Shown piece after piece: positions 8,706 to 17,226 of a DNA stretch of 64,000 nucleotides. A program made the position numbers and the translations under genes. Each line of letters opens with the position of its first letter. The first letter of the stretch is position 1. The notes beneath the pieces are model-generated. The model was not told the DNA's origin. It ran no database searches and saw nothing but the letters and a program-made list of their open reading frames with translations. This stretch comes from Rhodobacter sp. (GTDB taxonomy: Bacteria; Pseudomonadota; Alphaproteobacteria; Rhodobacterales; Rhodobacteraceae), in assembly GCA_020637515.1 (NCBI GenBank), contig JACKKG010000001.1, positions 1,518,501 to 1,582,500 on the forward strand. Reading direction: 5' to 3'.

Positions 8706-8729
8706 CATATCAAGAAAAATCAGAATATG
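8706..8729 (-). promoter_or_regulatory. AT-rich imperfect palindrome upstream of the sqr-like gene
   Basis: CATAT and ATATG arms are separated by 14 AT-rich bases, an isolated AT-rich island in very GC-rich DNA, 60-80 nt upstream of the start at 8646. It is a plausible promoter/operator, for example for a sulfide-responsive repressor, but no regulator gene is adjacent. Confidence 0.3.
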
Positions 8730-8768
8730 AGCAGGTGACTCGGGTTTTCGGCACGGTCGGGCGCGGTC

Positions 8769-8795
8769 GGGCGCGGCGGGCAGGGCGCCGCGCCC
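8769..8795 (-). terminator. 10-bp stem-loop downstream of phaZ
   Basis: GGGCGCGGCG and CGCCGCGCCC are perfectly complementary around a 7-nt loop, 8 nt beyond the phaZ stop. No T-run is present, so it could be a Rho-independent-like or mRNA-end-protecting hairpin. Confidence 0.4.
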
Positions 8796-8802
8796 GGGCC
8801 GG

Positions 8803-10089
8803 TCAGCCGTTCGAGGCCGCCAGAGACACCGCGGGCTTGCCCGTGGTCTTGGTCTTGCGATTGCTGTGGGTGTCCATGAACTGGAACACCAGCGGGCGGA
8901 TGTTGTTGCGCCAGCTCGATCCGGCAAAGATGCCGTAGTGACCCGCGCCCGGTTCCAGGTGCTGGGCCTTCATCGAGTCGGGCACCCCGGTCAACAGGTC
9001 CAGCGCCGCCAGGCATTGACCCGGGGCCGAGATGTCGTCCTTGGAGCCTTCGACGATCTTGACCGCGACATCGGTGATCTTGCCGATATCGACCTTGCGT
9101 CCGTTCACCTCGAACACGTTACGGGCGATCTCGCGGTCCTTGAAGATCCGCTCGACGGTCGAAAGGTAGAATTCGGCCGTCATGTCCATGACCGACAGGT
9201 ATTCGTCATAGAAGTGGTTGTGCGCGTCGTGTTCGCTGTCCTCGCCGCGCGCGGCGGCGGTGATCTTGTCGCTGAAGGCTTGCGCGTGACGGTCCATGTT
9301 CATGCTGAGGAACCCGGCCAGCTGCAACAGTCCGGGATAGACGGTGCGGCCGACGCCGGCGTATTTCAGCCCGACGCGCTGGATCGCCAGGTGTTCCAAC
9401 TGGCCCATCGTCACCCGGCGGCCGAAATCCGTCACCTCGGTCGGCGCGGCGTCGGGGTCGATCGGGCCGCCGATCAGCGTCAGCGTGAGCGGCTGGGCCT
9501 CGGGCGCGTCCTCGGCCAGAAGGGCGGTCGCGGCCAGCGCAAGGGGCGCGGGCTGGCAGACGGCGATCACATGGGTATCGGGGCCCAGGTGCTTCATGAA
9601 ATCGACAAGATACTGGGTGTAGTCCTCGACATCGAACTTGCCTTCGGACACGGGAATATCGCGCGCGTTATGCCAATCGGTGATCCAGACTTCGGCATCC
9701 GGCAGCAGGCTGGCCACGGTCGAGCGCAGCAGCGTCGAATAGTGCCCCGACATCGGTGCGCACAGCAGGATGCGGCGCGGCTTTTCCGGGCGGCCCGGCA
9801 CCTTGAAGCGCAAGAGGTCGCCGAACGGGCGCTTGATCTCGATCTCGGTTTCGCACAGGTGGTCGCGGCCGTCCTCGCCGACGATCGAGCGGATGCCCCA
9901 CGCGGGCTTGATGACCATGCGGGCAAAGCTGCGCTCGGTCACGCGGCCCCAGGCGGACATGACCTTGAACATCGGATGCGGCACCAGCCCCCACATCGGA
10001 TACGAGGCAAAGGCCCGTGCCGAGGCGCCCAACCATTCGTTGGTGTTGCGCATCGTTTCCATCAGGTCGTAGGTCGCCATCTGCTTCAT
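8803..10089 (-). CDS. phaZ: intracellular poly(3-hydroxybutyrate) depolymerase
   Basis: 428 residues, matching intracellular PHB depolymerases of the PhaZ1 type. The N-terminus (YDLMETMRNTNEWLGASA) and the nucleophile segment HVIAVCQPAPLAL with C178 are typical; these enzymes use cysteine in an alpha/beta-hydrolase fold. It mobilises storage polymer on granules to 3-hydroxybutyrate or oligomers. Transcribed divergently from phaC, sharing a 127-nt control region that holds a PhaR-type box. The ATG at 10089 has GGAGA 6 nt upstream; a second ATG at 10080 is less well placed. Confidence 0.93.
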   Translation of the reverse strand: MKQMATYDLMETMRNTNEWLGASARAFASYPMWGLVPHPMFKVMSAWGRVTERSFARMVIKPAWGIRSIVGEDGRDHLCETEIEIKRPFGDLLRFKVPGRPEKPRRILLCAPMSGHYSTLLRSTVASLLPDAEVWITDWHNARDIPVSEGKFDVEDYTQYLVDFMKHLGPDTHVIAVCQPAPLALAATALLAEDAPEAQPLTLTLIGGPIDPDAAPTEVTDFGRRVTMGQLEHLAIQRVGLKYAGVGRTVYPGLLQLAGFLSMNMDRHAQAFSDKITAAARGEDSEHDAHNHFYDEYLSVMDMTAEFYLSTVERIFKDREIARNVFEVNGRKVDIGKITDVAVKIVEGSKDDISAPGQCLAALDLLTGVPDSMKAQHLEPGAGHYGIFAGSSWRNNIRPLVFQFMDTHSNRKTKTTGKPAVSLAASNG

Positions 10090-10173
10090 GGGTGTCTCCA
10101 GGCGATGCGGGCGCGTCAGGGTTGAAACCCGACGGAATCCGCACTTCCAAACAAGGGGGGTCGCGGTTTAGAA

Positions 10174-10201
10174 TAGACAATGCTGCGGTGCAGGATAGTA
10201 G
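10174..10201 (+). promoter_or_regulatory. phaC promoter with embedded PhaR box
   Basis: A candidate -35 TAGACA (10174-10179) and -10 TAGTAG (10196-10201) flank CTGCGGTGCAG (10183-10193), an exact CTGC-N3-GCAG site of the kind bound by PhaR in Rhodobacter and Paracoccus. A repressor bound there would block RNA polymerase. phaC starts at 10217 behind GGGGGAGCG. Confidence 0.65.
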
Positions 10202-10216
10202 GGGGAGCGTAAGAAT

Positions 10217-12013
10217 ATGGCAACTTCTGAATACGAAAATTCAGAGAAACTCGATGCCTTGAACGAAAATCTGGTGCGAATCGAGGCCCTCACGCAACGC
10301 CTGATTGCTGCGTTCGCGAGGAAGCAGCCCCAACGCAGCGAATTGCAGGCGCCGGACCCCTCGCTCTACCTCGACGCGGCGACCGCCTACTGGACCGACA
10401 TGGTTCAGAACCCCTCGAAGATTCTGGAGCAGCAGGTCGAATACTGGGGCAAGACGCTGAAGCATTTCGTCGAGGCGCAGGAGGCCCTGCGCGCCGGCAC
10501 CTTGACCGTGCCCCCGGACGCGACGCGCGATGACAAGCGGTTCACCAACCCGCTGTGGAAGACGCATCCCTATTTCAACTACATCAAGCAGCAGTATCTG
10601 ATGTCGTCGGACGCGATCGAAAAGGCGATCGCGGACCTGGACACGCTGGACCCGCGCGCGAAGAAGCGACTGGAATACTTCGGCAAGCAGATCATCGACA
10701 TGATGGCGCCGACGAATTTTCTGGGCACCAACCCCGACGCCCTGATGAGGGCCGTCGAGACCGAGGGCGAATCGCTGGTCAAGGGGCTGGAGAACCTGGT
10801 GCGCGACATCGAGGCCAACGACGGCGAGCTGCTGGTCACGTTGTCCGACCGCGACGCCTTCAAGGTCGGCGGCAACATCGGCATGACCGAGGGCGCGGTG
10901 GTCTTTCGCAACCGCATGTTCGAACTGATCCAGTACAAGCCGCAGACCGAGCAGGTGCACGAAACGCCCCTGCTGATCTTTCCGCCCTGGATCAACAAGT
11001 TCTACATCCTGGACCTGAAGCCGCAGAATTCGCTCATCAAATGGATCGTCGAGCAGGGCTATACGCTGTTCGTGGTGAGCTGGGTCAACCCGGGCGCCGC
11101 CTATGCCGACGTGGGCATGGACACCTATGTTCAGGAGGGCTTCCTCACCGCCATCGACAAGGTCAAGGAAATCTGCGGCGTCAAGACGATCAACACCATC
11201 GGCTATTGCATCGCCGGGACCACGCTCAGCCTGACGTTGGCGCTGCTGCAAAAGCGCAAGGACAAGTCGATCAAGTCCGCGACGTTCTTCACCGCGCTGA
11301 CCGATTTTTCCGACCAGGGCGAGACCGGGGTGTTCCTGGAGAACGATTTCGTTGACGGGATCGAGGCCGAGGCGCGCGAGAAGGGCTATCTCAAGTCCTA
11401 CTTCATGACCAAGACCTTCAGTTACCTGCGGTCGAACGACCTGATCTATGGTCCCGCGATCCGCAGCTACATGCTGGGCGAGGCCCCGCCGGCCTTTGAT
11501 CTGCTCTATTGGAATGGCGACGGCTCGAACTTGCCGGGGCGCATGACGATCGAGTATCTGCGCGGGCTGTGCCAGGAGAATGCGTTCTGCGAGGACGGGT
11601 TCGAGATCCTGGGCGAGCGGCTCAAGGTCGGCGACGTCAAGGTGCCGCTGTGCTCGATCGCCTGCGAGACCGACCATATCGCCGCGTGGAAATCCTGTTT
11701 CCGGGGCGTGGCGCAGATGGGGTCCACGAACAAGACCTTCATCCTGTCCGAGTCGGGGCATATCGCCGGGATCGTGAACCCGCCGTCCAAGAAGAAATAC
11801 GGCCACTACACCTCGGACGCGCCGATCGAGGACCCGGACGCCTGGAAAGCCGACGCAGAGTATCACGAAGGGTCCTGGTGGCCGCGCTGGGAAGAATGGC
11901 TGCGCGCGCGTTCCGGCAAGATGATTGCGGCCCGCGCGCTGCCTGATTCGGTTTTGGCCCCGGCACCGGGCACCTATGTGATCGCGAATCCGAACGCGGG
12001 ATCAACAGCTTAG
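10217..12013 (+). CDS. phaC: class I poly(3-hydroxyalkanoate) synthase
   Basis: 598 residues, the usual length of class I PhaC. The nucleophile elbow GYCIAGTTL holds C331. The enzyme polymerises 3-hydroxyacyl-CoA, chiefly (R)-3-hydroxybutyryl-CoA, on the surface of storage granules. The N-terminal region (SLYLDAATAYWTDM; NPLWKTHPYFNYIKQQYL) and the PPWINKFYILDL stretch are typical of the family. It is divergent from phaZ and followed, after a 113-nt gap containing two PhaR boxes in inverted orientation, by the phasin gene. A PhaR box lies within its promoter. Confidence 0.96.
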   Translation: MATSEYENSEKLDALNENLVRIEALTQRLIAAFARKQPQRSELQAPDPSLYLDAATAYWTDMVQNPSKILEQQVEYWGKTLKHFVEAQEALRAGTLTVPPDATRDDKRFTNPLWKTHPYFNYIKQQYLMSSDAIEKAIADLDTLDPRAKKRLEYFGKQIIDMMAPTNFLGTNPDALMRAVETEGESLVKGLENLVRDIEANDGELLVTLSDRDAFKVGGNIGMTEGAVVFRNRMFELIQYKPQTEQVHETPLLIFPPWINKFYILDLKPQNSLIKWIVEQGYTLFVVSWVNPGAAYADVGMDTYVQEGFLTAIDKVKEICGVKTINTIGYCIAGTTLSLTLALLQKRKDKSIKSATFFTALTDFSDQGETGVFLENDFVDGIEAEAREKGYLKSYFMTKTFSYLRSNDLIYGPAIRSYMLGEAPPAFDLLYWNGDGSNLPGRMTIEYLRGLCQENAFCEDGFEILGERLKVGDVKVPLCSIACETDHIAAWKSCFRGVAQMGSTNKTFILSESGHIAGIVNPPSKKKYGHYTSDAPIEDPDAWKADAEYHEGSWWPRWEEWLRARSGKMIAARALPDSVLAPAPGTYVIANPNAGSTA

Positions 12014-12019
12014 GGTTGT

Positions 12020-12062
12020 TGCTGCACCGCAGAAAAATCGCTTGATTTTCTGCGGTGCAGCA
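12020..12062. promoter_or_regulatory. 17-bp perfect inverted repeat made of two PhaR boxes (phaC-phaP gap)
   Basis: TGCTGCACCGCAGAAAA (12020-12036) and its exact complement (12046-12062) enclose 9 nt. Each arm contains one CTGC-N3-GCAG box (12022-12032 and 12050-12060). The second box sits between a -35 TTGATT (12042-12047) and a -10 TAGAAC (12065-12070) with a 17-nt spacer, so it should repress phasin transcription. In RNA form the same repeat is a strong hairpin 7 nt after the phaC stop and could end or protect phaC mRNA. Confidence 0.7.
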
Positions 12063-12126
12063 TGTAGAACTCTTCTCATCCGCCGAGGCCCGGATGGTTC
12101 GGACCCGCGTAACATGGAGAAGACCA

Positions 12127-12618
12127 ATGGCAAAAGCTGCTACCGATTTCACCAAGATGTTCCAGGACATGATGGGTGCGTTCCCCGCCGTCGATACCAA
12201 GGCGCTTCAGGACTCGTTCAAGAGCCAGGCCGCGCTGGGCGAGAAGATGAGCAAGGTCGTTCTGGAAGCCGCTGAAAAGTCGGCCGAAGTTTCGAGCAAA
12301 TGGACCAAGTCGGCGCTCGCCAAGATCGGTGAAGCCTCGACCGTCAAGGAAGAGGCGTCGGACTACGCCAAAGCCGCGACCGACTTCGCTTCGGCCTCGG
12401 CCGAGCTGGCCGCCGAACACATGGCCGCCTTCGCCGAAATCGCCAAGCGCGTTCAGATGGACACCGTCGAACTGATGCTGGCCGCTGGCAAGGACATGTC
12501 GGCCGAAGCGACCGCTGCGGTGCAGAAAGCCACGGCCGACGTGACCGCCGCCGCCAAGAAAGCGACCGACGAAGTCACCGCCGCCGCGAAAAAAGCGACC
12601 GCGGCCGCGGCGAAGTGA
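12127..12618 (+). CDS. phaP: phasin, granule-coating protein
   Basis: 163 residues, almost wholly helical and alanine/lysine-rich. The phasin-family core (FTKMFQDMMGAFPAVDTKALQDSF; YAKAATDFASASAELAAEHMAAF) is followed by a C-terminal Ala/Lys-rich tail with repeats of the form TAAAKKAT. Phasins coat PHA granules and set their number and size. Start chosen at ATG 12127 because GGAGAAG lies just upstream and the transcript from the mapped-looking promoter begins near 12077. Followed by a strong terminator. PhaR-dependent control is expected from the box inside its promoter. Confidence 0.92.
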   Translation: MAKAATDFTKMFQDMMGAFPAVDTKALQDSFKSQAALGEKMSKVVLEAAEKSAEVSSKWTKSALAKIGEASTVKEEASDYAKAATDFASASAELAAEHMAAFAEIAKRVQMDTVELMLAAGKDMSAEATAAVQKATADVTAAAKKATDEVTAAAKKATAAAAK

Positions 12619-12700
12619 TCGGTTGACCCGCGCCGTGTCGCGGGTCTGGACCGGATCCATACCAGGGCGCCCGATCCCCTCCCATGACGGCGCCTTGGAC

Positions 12701-12724
12701 AAGGGCGGGCTTCGGCCCGCCCTT
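12701..12724 (+). terminator. Rho-independent-like terminator after phaP
   Basis: AAGGGCGGGC, TTCG tetraloop, GCCCGCCCTT: a 10-bp perfect stem 82 nt after the phasin stop, with the arm's TT followed by one more T. It separates phaP from phaR. Confidence 0.8.
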
Positions 12725-12854
12725 TGCCATTCCAGGGGCGCCTTGCCCGGTTTTTCGGCACGCCATTCCCCGGGGACGAAGAATCCTGTTTCCCCGCGCC
12801 GACTTGCGGTCTAACCTCGCCGCGATGCAGTAAACGAAACCAGGGGGGACTGCC

Positions 12855-13427
12855 GTGTCCGAGTCCGATAAGCCGCTGTTGATCAAGCGCTATGCGTCTC
12901 GCCGGCTCTACAACACCGAGAGCAGCGATTATGTCACGCTCGAGGATATCGCGGGCTTCATCCGGGCGGGGCGCGAGGTGCAGATCGTCGATCTCAAGAC
13001 CGGCGACGACCTGACGCGCCAGTATCTGTTGCAGATCATCGCCGAGCACGAAAGCCGTGGCGAGAATGTCCTGCCGCTGGAGGTTCTGACCGATCTGGTC
13101 CGCAGCTACACCGCGCAGGCGCAAAGCGTCGTGCCCCAGTTCCTGGCGATGTCCTTCGACATGCTGCGCGAGGGGCCCGGCAAGCTGGCCGAACAGATGC
13201 ACGCGATGAACCCGATGATGGCGCAGATGTCCAAGATGCCCGGGTTCGAGGCCATGCAGCGCCAGCAGCGCCAGTTCCTTGAAACGATGATGGCCGGTTG
13301 GTCGTCGATGCCGGGCGCCGCGACGACCGAAGCCGGTGACGCGGACGAGGACAAGGGCGACGACCTGTCGGCGATCCGTCGTCAGGTGGCGGCGCTCGAG
13401 GCCAAGCTCAGCAAGATGGGCAAGTGA
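12855..13427 (+). CDS. phaR: PHA synthesis repressor
   Basis: 190 residues starting at GTG behind AGGGGGGA. The N-terminal PHB/PHA accumulation-regulator domain (LIKRYASRRLYNTESSDYVT, about 8-27, then LEDIAGFIRAG) is the DNA-binding part. It is followed by a PHB_acc domain and a methionine/glutamine-rich stretch (MNPMMAQMSKMPGFEAMQ) and a short coiled C-terminus. PhaR binds both DNA and nascent PHA; polymer titrates it off the phaP and phaC promoters. Three CTGC-N3-GCAG sites in this cluster fit that role. Convergent with the ASKHA gene, with a shared hairpin between. Confidence 0.95.
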   Translation: MSESDKPLLIKRYASRRLYNTESSDYVTLEDIAGFIRAGREVQIVDLKTGDDLTRQYLLQIIAEHESRGENVLPLEVLTDLVRSYTAQAQSVVPQFLAMSFDMLREGPGKLAEQMHAMNPMMAQMSKMPGFEAMQRQQRQFLETMMAGWSSMPGAATTEAGDADEDKGDDLSAIRRQVAALEAKLSKMGK

Positions 13428-13433
13428 TCGTCG

Positions 13434-13453
13434 GGCGGCGCCTCAGCGCCGCC
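13434..13453. terminator. bidirectional-type hairpin between phaR and the ASKHA gene
   Basis: GGCGGCGC, CTCA, GCGCCGCC forms a perfect 8-bp stem. It starts 6 nt after the phaR stop and overlaps the last codons of the convergent ASKHA gene. No T-run on either strand. Confidence 0.45.
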
Positions 13454-15476
13454 GCCTGCGCCCGCCTTCGCCGCCGCCGCCGGTGTTGTGGCTGACCTGC
13501 GGCAAGGTGACGACCGTCGCCAGATTGGGGAAGGTGTCCACCGCGTGCGGCAGGGCAGAGGCATTGACGAAATGCTCCTGAAAGCGCGGTTCGATGGCGG
13601 TCTCGACCTTGTGGATCCGCTTGACCTGCTGTTCGATCCCGGCCCGCGCGCCGATATTGCACAGCGCGATCCGCGCCCCGGTGCCGGCGGCGTTGCCGGC
13701 GCTGGTGACCTTGTCCAGCGGGCAATCGGGGATCATCCCCAGAACCATCGCGTGTTTCGCGCTGATATGCGCGCCAAAGGCGCCGGCCAGAACCACCCGG
13801 TCCACGGTGTCGACCTGCATCTCGTCCATGAGCAGGCGCGCGCCCGCGTAGAGCGCGGATTTGGCCAGCTGAATCGCCCGGATGTCGCCCTGTGTGACGG
13901 TGATGCGCGGGCCGTTCTGGGCGCTGCCGTCATGGATCAGATAGCTGTAGGTGCGCCCCTCGGGCTGGCAGCGCGGGGTGCTGGTCTGCTCGGGCGAGCC
14001 GATCAAACCCGCGGCATCGACGATGCCTGCCATGCGCATTTCCGCCACCGCCTCGATGATGCCCGATCCGCAGATGCCGGTGACGCCGGTTTGCGCCACG
14101 GCCTCGGCAAAGCCGGGATCGTCGGACCACAGGTCGCAGCCGATGACGCGGAAGCGCGGCTCGCGTGTCACGGGGTCGATCTCGATCCGTTCGATGGCAC
14201 CGGGCGCGGCGCGTTGGCCGCTCGAAATCTGCGCGCCCTCAAACGCCGGTCCGGTGGGCGAGGAACAGGCCAGCACCCGGGTCTTGTTGCCCAGAAGGAT
14301 CTCGGCGTTGGTGCCGACGTCCACGATCAGCACCAGGTCGTCCGATTCCTGCGGGGCCTCGGACAGGGCCACGGCGGCGGCGTCGGCGCCCACATGGCCG
14401 GCGATGCAGGGCAGGGTGTAGAGCCGCGCCTCGGGGTTCAGCGCGCTCAGCCCCACCTCGCGCGCCGGCAGCGACAGCGACGACGAGGTCGCCAGCGCAA
14501 AGGGCGCCTGACCCAGCTCGACCGGGTCGATGCCCAGAAACAGATGGTGCATGACCGGGTTGCAGACCACCACGGTTTCGACAATCGCGCCCGCCGCGAC
14601 CCCGGCCTCGGCCGCGACGGATTGCGCCAGCGCGTTGATCGACGCGCGCACCGCTTCCGTCATCTCGACATCGCCGCCGGGGTTCATCATGGCATAGGAC
14701 ACGCGGCTCATCAGATCCTCGCCAAAGCGGATCTGCGGGTTCATGATCCCGCCCGAGGCCAGCACGCGGCCGTCCCTGAGGTCGCACAGATGCGCCGCGA
14801 TGGTGGTCGAGCCGAGGTCGATCGCAAGGCCCACCAACGGCCCGTCATGGAACCCCGGGAAGATATCCAGCAGGCGCGCGCTGCCGCCGTGGTGGTCGCG
14901 GAACACGGCCACGGTGACCGCCCAGTTGCCCTTGCGCAGAACGGGTTGCAACTTGCGCAGCACCTGCGGCCCGGCCTCGATCCCGTCGATCTGCCATTGC
15001 GTGCGCAGCGCCGCCGACAGGCGTTCCAGATCGCCCGAAGGTTCGTGCATGTCGGGTTCGGCGACCTCGACATAATAAAGCCGCGTGGCGGGGTCCATCT
15101 GCACCGCGCGCGCGCTGGCCGCCTTGCGCACCACTTGCCGGTGCAACTGGCTTTCCGGGGGCACGTCGATCACCACGTCGCCCATGACCTTGGCCTGGCA
15201 TCCCAGCCGGCGCCCGTCGATCATGCCGCGCTTGTCCTTGTAGCGTTGTTCGACCGCGTTCCATTCGCTCAGCGCGTCGGCCGACACCGTGACGCCATGC
15301 TTGGGAAAGGCGCCGACCCCCGGCGTGATCTGGCATTTCGAACAGATCCCGCGCCCGCCGCAGACCGAATCGAGGTCCACCCCCAATTGGCGCGCCGCCG
15401 TCAGGACGGGCGTGCCCAGTGCGAACCGTCCCCGCTTGCCCGAGGGCGTGAAGATCACCAGCGCGTCGTCTGTCAT
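13443..15476 (-). CDS. ASKHA-domain 2Fe-2S protein (DUF4445, corrinoid-activation type)
   Basis: 677 residues. An N-terminal plant-type ferredoxin domain has cysteines C39, C45, C48 and C93 (DSVCGGRGICSKC ... LGCQAKV). It is followed by a linker and a large actin-like ATPase region (LAIDLGSTTIAAHLCDL; LVLIVDVGTNAEILLG; LAGAFGAHISAKHAM), as in RamA/RACo-type reductive activators that keep corrinoid methyltransferases in the Co(I) state. A corrinoid protein or methyltransferase would be the expected partner, but none is in the window. The last residues are an unusual GGGGEGGRRRRR tail. The gene appears to be transcribed alone. Confidence 0.85.
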   Translation of the reverse strand: MTDDALVIFTPSGKRGRFALGTPVLTAARQLGVDLDSVCGGRGICSKCQITPGVGAFPKHGVTVSADALSEWNAVEQRYKDKRGMIDGRRLGCQAKVMGDVVIDVPPESQLHRQVVRKAASARAVQMDPATRLYYVEVAEPDMHEPSGDLERLSAALRTQWQIDGIEAGPQVLRKLQPVLRKGNWAVTVAVFRDHHGGSARLLDIFPGFHDGPLVGLAIDLGSTTIAAHLCDLRDGRVLASGGIMNPQIRFGEDLMSRVSYAMMNPGGDVEMTEAVRASINALAQSVAAEAGVAAGAIVETVVVCNPVMHHLFLGIDPVELGQAPFALATSSSLSLPAREVGLSALNPEARLYTLPCIAGHVGADAAAVALSEAPQESDDLVLIVDVGTNAEILLGNKTRVLACSSPTGPAFEGAQISSGQRAAPGAIERIEIDPVTREPRFRVIGCDLWSDDPGFAEAVAQTGVTGICGSGIIEAVAEMRMAGIVDAAGLIGSPEQTSTPRCQPEGRTYSYLIHDGSAQNGPRITVTQGDIRAIQLAKSALYAGARLLMDEMQVDTVDRVVLAGAFGAHISAKHAMVLGMIPDCPLDKVTSAGNAAGTGARIALCNIGARAGIEQQVKRIHKVETAIEPRFQEHFVNASALPHAVDTFPNLATVVTLPQVSHNTGGGGEGGRRRRR

Positions 15477-15567
15477 AGGTCTGTCCCGTCTGCGTTCGGG
15501 CGCAACATAACCCGTGGGGGCTGGCGGGAAAGGGGGAAGACGACGGCGCGCGCGCGGAAAGCGACGG

Positions 15568-15906
15568 TCAGTCGCGGGGCAGCGGGGTGACGGCCTCGGC
15601 CAGCAGGCTGGCTTCCGCGATCAGCGCGATCAGGATTTCGACGTGGCGCGCGGCGCGCCAGGGATTGCCGACCTCGTCCAGCGGGCGGGTGCGCATCGCG
15701 TCGTGTTGGGCCTCCAGGTCGATCAGTCGGTGCAGGGTGGCCGCGCCCGGGGCGGGCGTCGCGGGCAGACGCAGGACGCGCTTCAGGTCCGTTTCGCGCC
15801 GGTAATCGGCGGTGCCGTGGCGGGCGGTGCGCAGCAGCAGGCGCGGACGGCGGATCGTGGCCAGCGCCGACAGCACGGACAGGATCGAATCGGAATGGCA
15901 GGTCAT
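15568..15906 (-). CDS. DUF6477 family protein
   Basis: 112 residues from the ATG at 15906, which has AAGGGGA 9 nt upstream; the frame stays open further upstream but without a better ribosome site. The features LSALATIRRPRLLLRTAR near the N-terminus and RHVEILIALIAEASLL near the C-terminus match the small Rhodobacterales family DUF6477. Function unknown. It is divergent from the DUF6456 gene, with a 273-nt gap carrying three AACCTAT half-sites. Confidence 0.65.
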   Translation of the reverse strand: MTCHSDSILSVLSALATIRRPRLLLRTARHGTADYRRETDLKRVLRLPATPAPGAATLHRLIDLEAQHDAMRTRPLDEVGNPWRAARHVEILIALIAEASLLAEAVTPLPRD

Positions 15907-15955
15907 CGGTGGCTTCCCCTTGCAGGTCGGGTTTGTGACAGGGGCATCATGACAC

Positions 15956-16105
15956 AACCTATAAGGGTGTTGCGTTTCGGCGCTTTGCACCGTTCGCTTT
16001 GTTCAAGGCTTCTTTCCCATTGAAACCGAATAGTTGGAAACGCGGCGGGATTAAGAAACCCGTAACGAATACACGCATAGGTTGTTTACGTTTTGGAAAC
16101 CTATG
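15956..16105. promoter_or_regulatory. divergent control region with three AACCTAT motifs
   Basis: AACCTAT occurs at 15956-15962, its complement within CATAGGTT at 16076-16083, and again as AACCTATG at 16098-16105. The latter two form an 8-bp inverted repeat with a 14-nt spacer. The stretch is AT-rich against the local background and lies between the DUF6477 and DUF6456 starts, so it may be an operator for either gene. No regulator is assigned. Confidence 0.35.
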
Positions 16106-16179
16106 TGGCTTGTGTCTCTGGGGCTGCCACGCCTGAGGCATCGGCAAGAGGAGGGCGTGGCAAGGCTAGGGGGGGTCCC

Positions 16180-17226
16180 ATGACCGCCAATGTCTCGCCG
16201 ATCGGCCAATTGCCCGACTGGGTGCCCTCGGCCGTGCGGCTGTATCTGAGCCATACCGAGAATGGCCGCTCGTTGCGCGACATCGCGCGCGAAGAGGGTG
16301 TCCATGCCTCGACCGTGCTGCGTCAGGTGCGCCGATTCGAGAACCGTCGCGACGATCCACTGGTTGACTGCGCTCTGGGGCGGCTGCGTCAGGCTGCCCC
16401 GGCTGACCCCGAGGAGATCTCCGCGATGACCCAACCCCTGCGGACGGCCTGCCCCGCCACGACCCCCGATGAGACCATGCTCGACGCCGAGGCCCGCCGC
16501 GTCTTGCCCCGCCTGGCCGAGGAGGGGGCACTCCTGGTCGTTGCGCCCGACATGGACCGCGCGGTGGTCCTGCGCGACGGGGCCGGCGGCGCGACACGGC
16601 TGGCGGTGCTGGACCGCCCCATGGCCGAGGCCTTTGCGCTGCGCGAATGGATCGCCTGCGTCCAGCAAGGCCGTGTCCTGCGCTACGAGATCACCGCCGG
16701 TGGGCGGGCTGCCCTGCGCCGCCTGATCGCCGGGCGCGAAGCCCCCATCCCCGCGCGGGCTTTCGACGACGAGGACAACCGCCGCACCCGGCCGGTCACC
16801 CTGGAATCGCCGGTGACCGCGCTGGCGCGGCGGCGCGACCGTGACGGCAATCCCTTTCTGACCCCGGACCTGGTCGCCGCGGCCGAGCGCCTGCGCGAGG
16901 ATTTCGAAACCGCGCAGGCCGGCCCCCGGGTCACGCAGAACTGGGACCGGTTTCTGGTTGGCCCCGATCAGGGGGGCGGGGCCGGCCTGGGCAACGCGCG
17001 CGGCGCCACGGGCGCCCGCGACCGCGTGGCCCTGGCGCTGCGCGAACTGGGGCCGGGGCTTGCCGACATGGCGCTCAGGTGCTGTTGCTACATGGAGGGG
17101 CTGGAAACCGCCGAGCGGCGGCTGGGCTGGTCGGCGCGGTCCGGCAAGATCGTGCTGCGCATCGCGCTGCTGCGCCTGAAAAAGCACTACGACGATCTCG
17201 GCGACGCGGGCAAGATGATGGGCTGA
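16180..17226 (+). CDS. DUF6456 protein with N-terminal helix-turn-helix
   Basis: 348 residues from ATG 16180, preceded by a G-rich AGGGGGGG ribosome site. The N-terminal part (VRLYLSHTENGRSLRDIAREEGVHASTVLRQVRRFE) looks like a sigma/HTH-type DNA-binding helix pair. The C-terminus (MALRCCCYMEGLETAERRLGWSARSGKIVLRIALLRLKKHY) is the DUF6456 signature, frequent in Rhodobacterales and related alphaproteobacteria. Probably a DNA-binding regulator or replication-linked protein; the exact role is not known. Its 3' side holds repeat copy A, one border of the possible trp inversion. Confidence 0.7.
   Translation: MTANVSPIGQLPDWVPSAVRLYLSHTENGRSLRDIAREEGVHASTVLRQVRRFENRRDDPLVDCALGRLRQAAPADPEEISAMTQPLRTACPATTPDETMLDAEARRVLPRLAEEGALLVVAPDMDRAVVLRDGAGGATRLAVLDRPMAEAFALREWIACVQQGRVLRYEITAGGRAALRRLIAGREAPIPARAFDDEDNRRTRPVTLESPVTALARRRDRDGNPFLTPDLVAAAERLREDFETAQAGPRVTQNWDRFLVGPDQGGGAGLGNARGATGARDRVALALRELGPGLADMALRCCCYMEGLETAERRLGWSARSGKIVLRIALLRLKKHYDDLGDAGKMMG

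Noticed and set aside
13488..15590. 700-codon open frame on the plus strand
   Set aside because: Fully antisense to the ASKHA gene, whose motifs are intact. Composition is Arg/His/Gly-rich.
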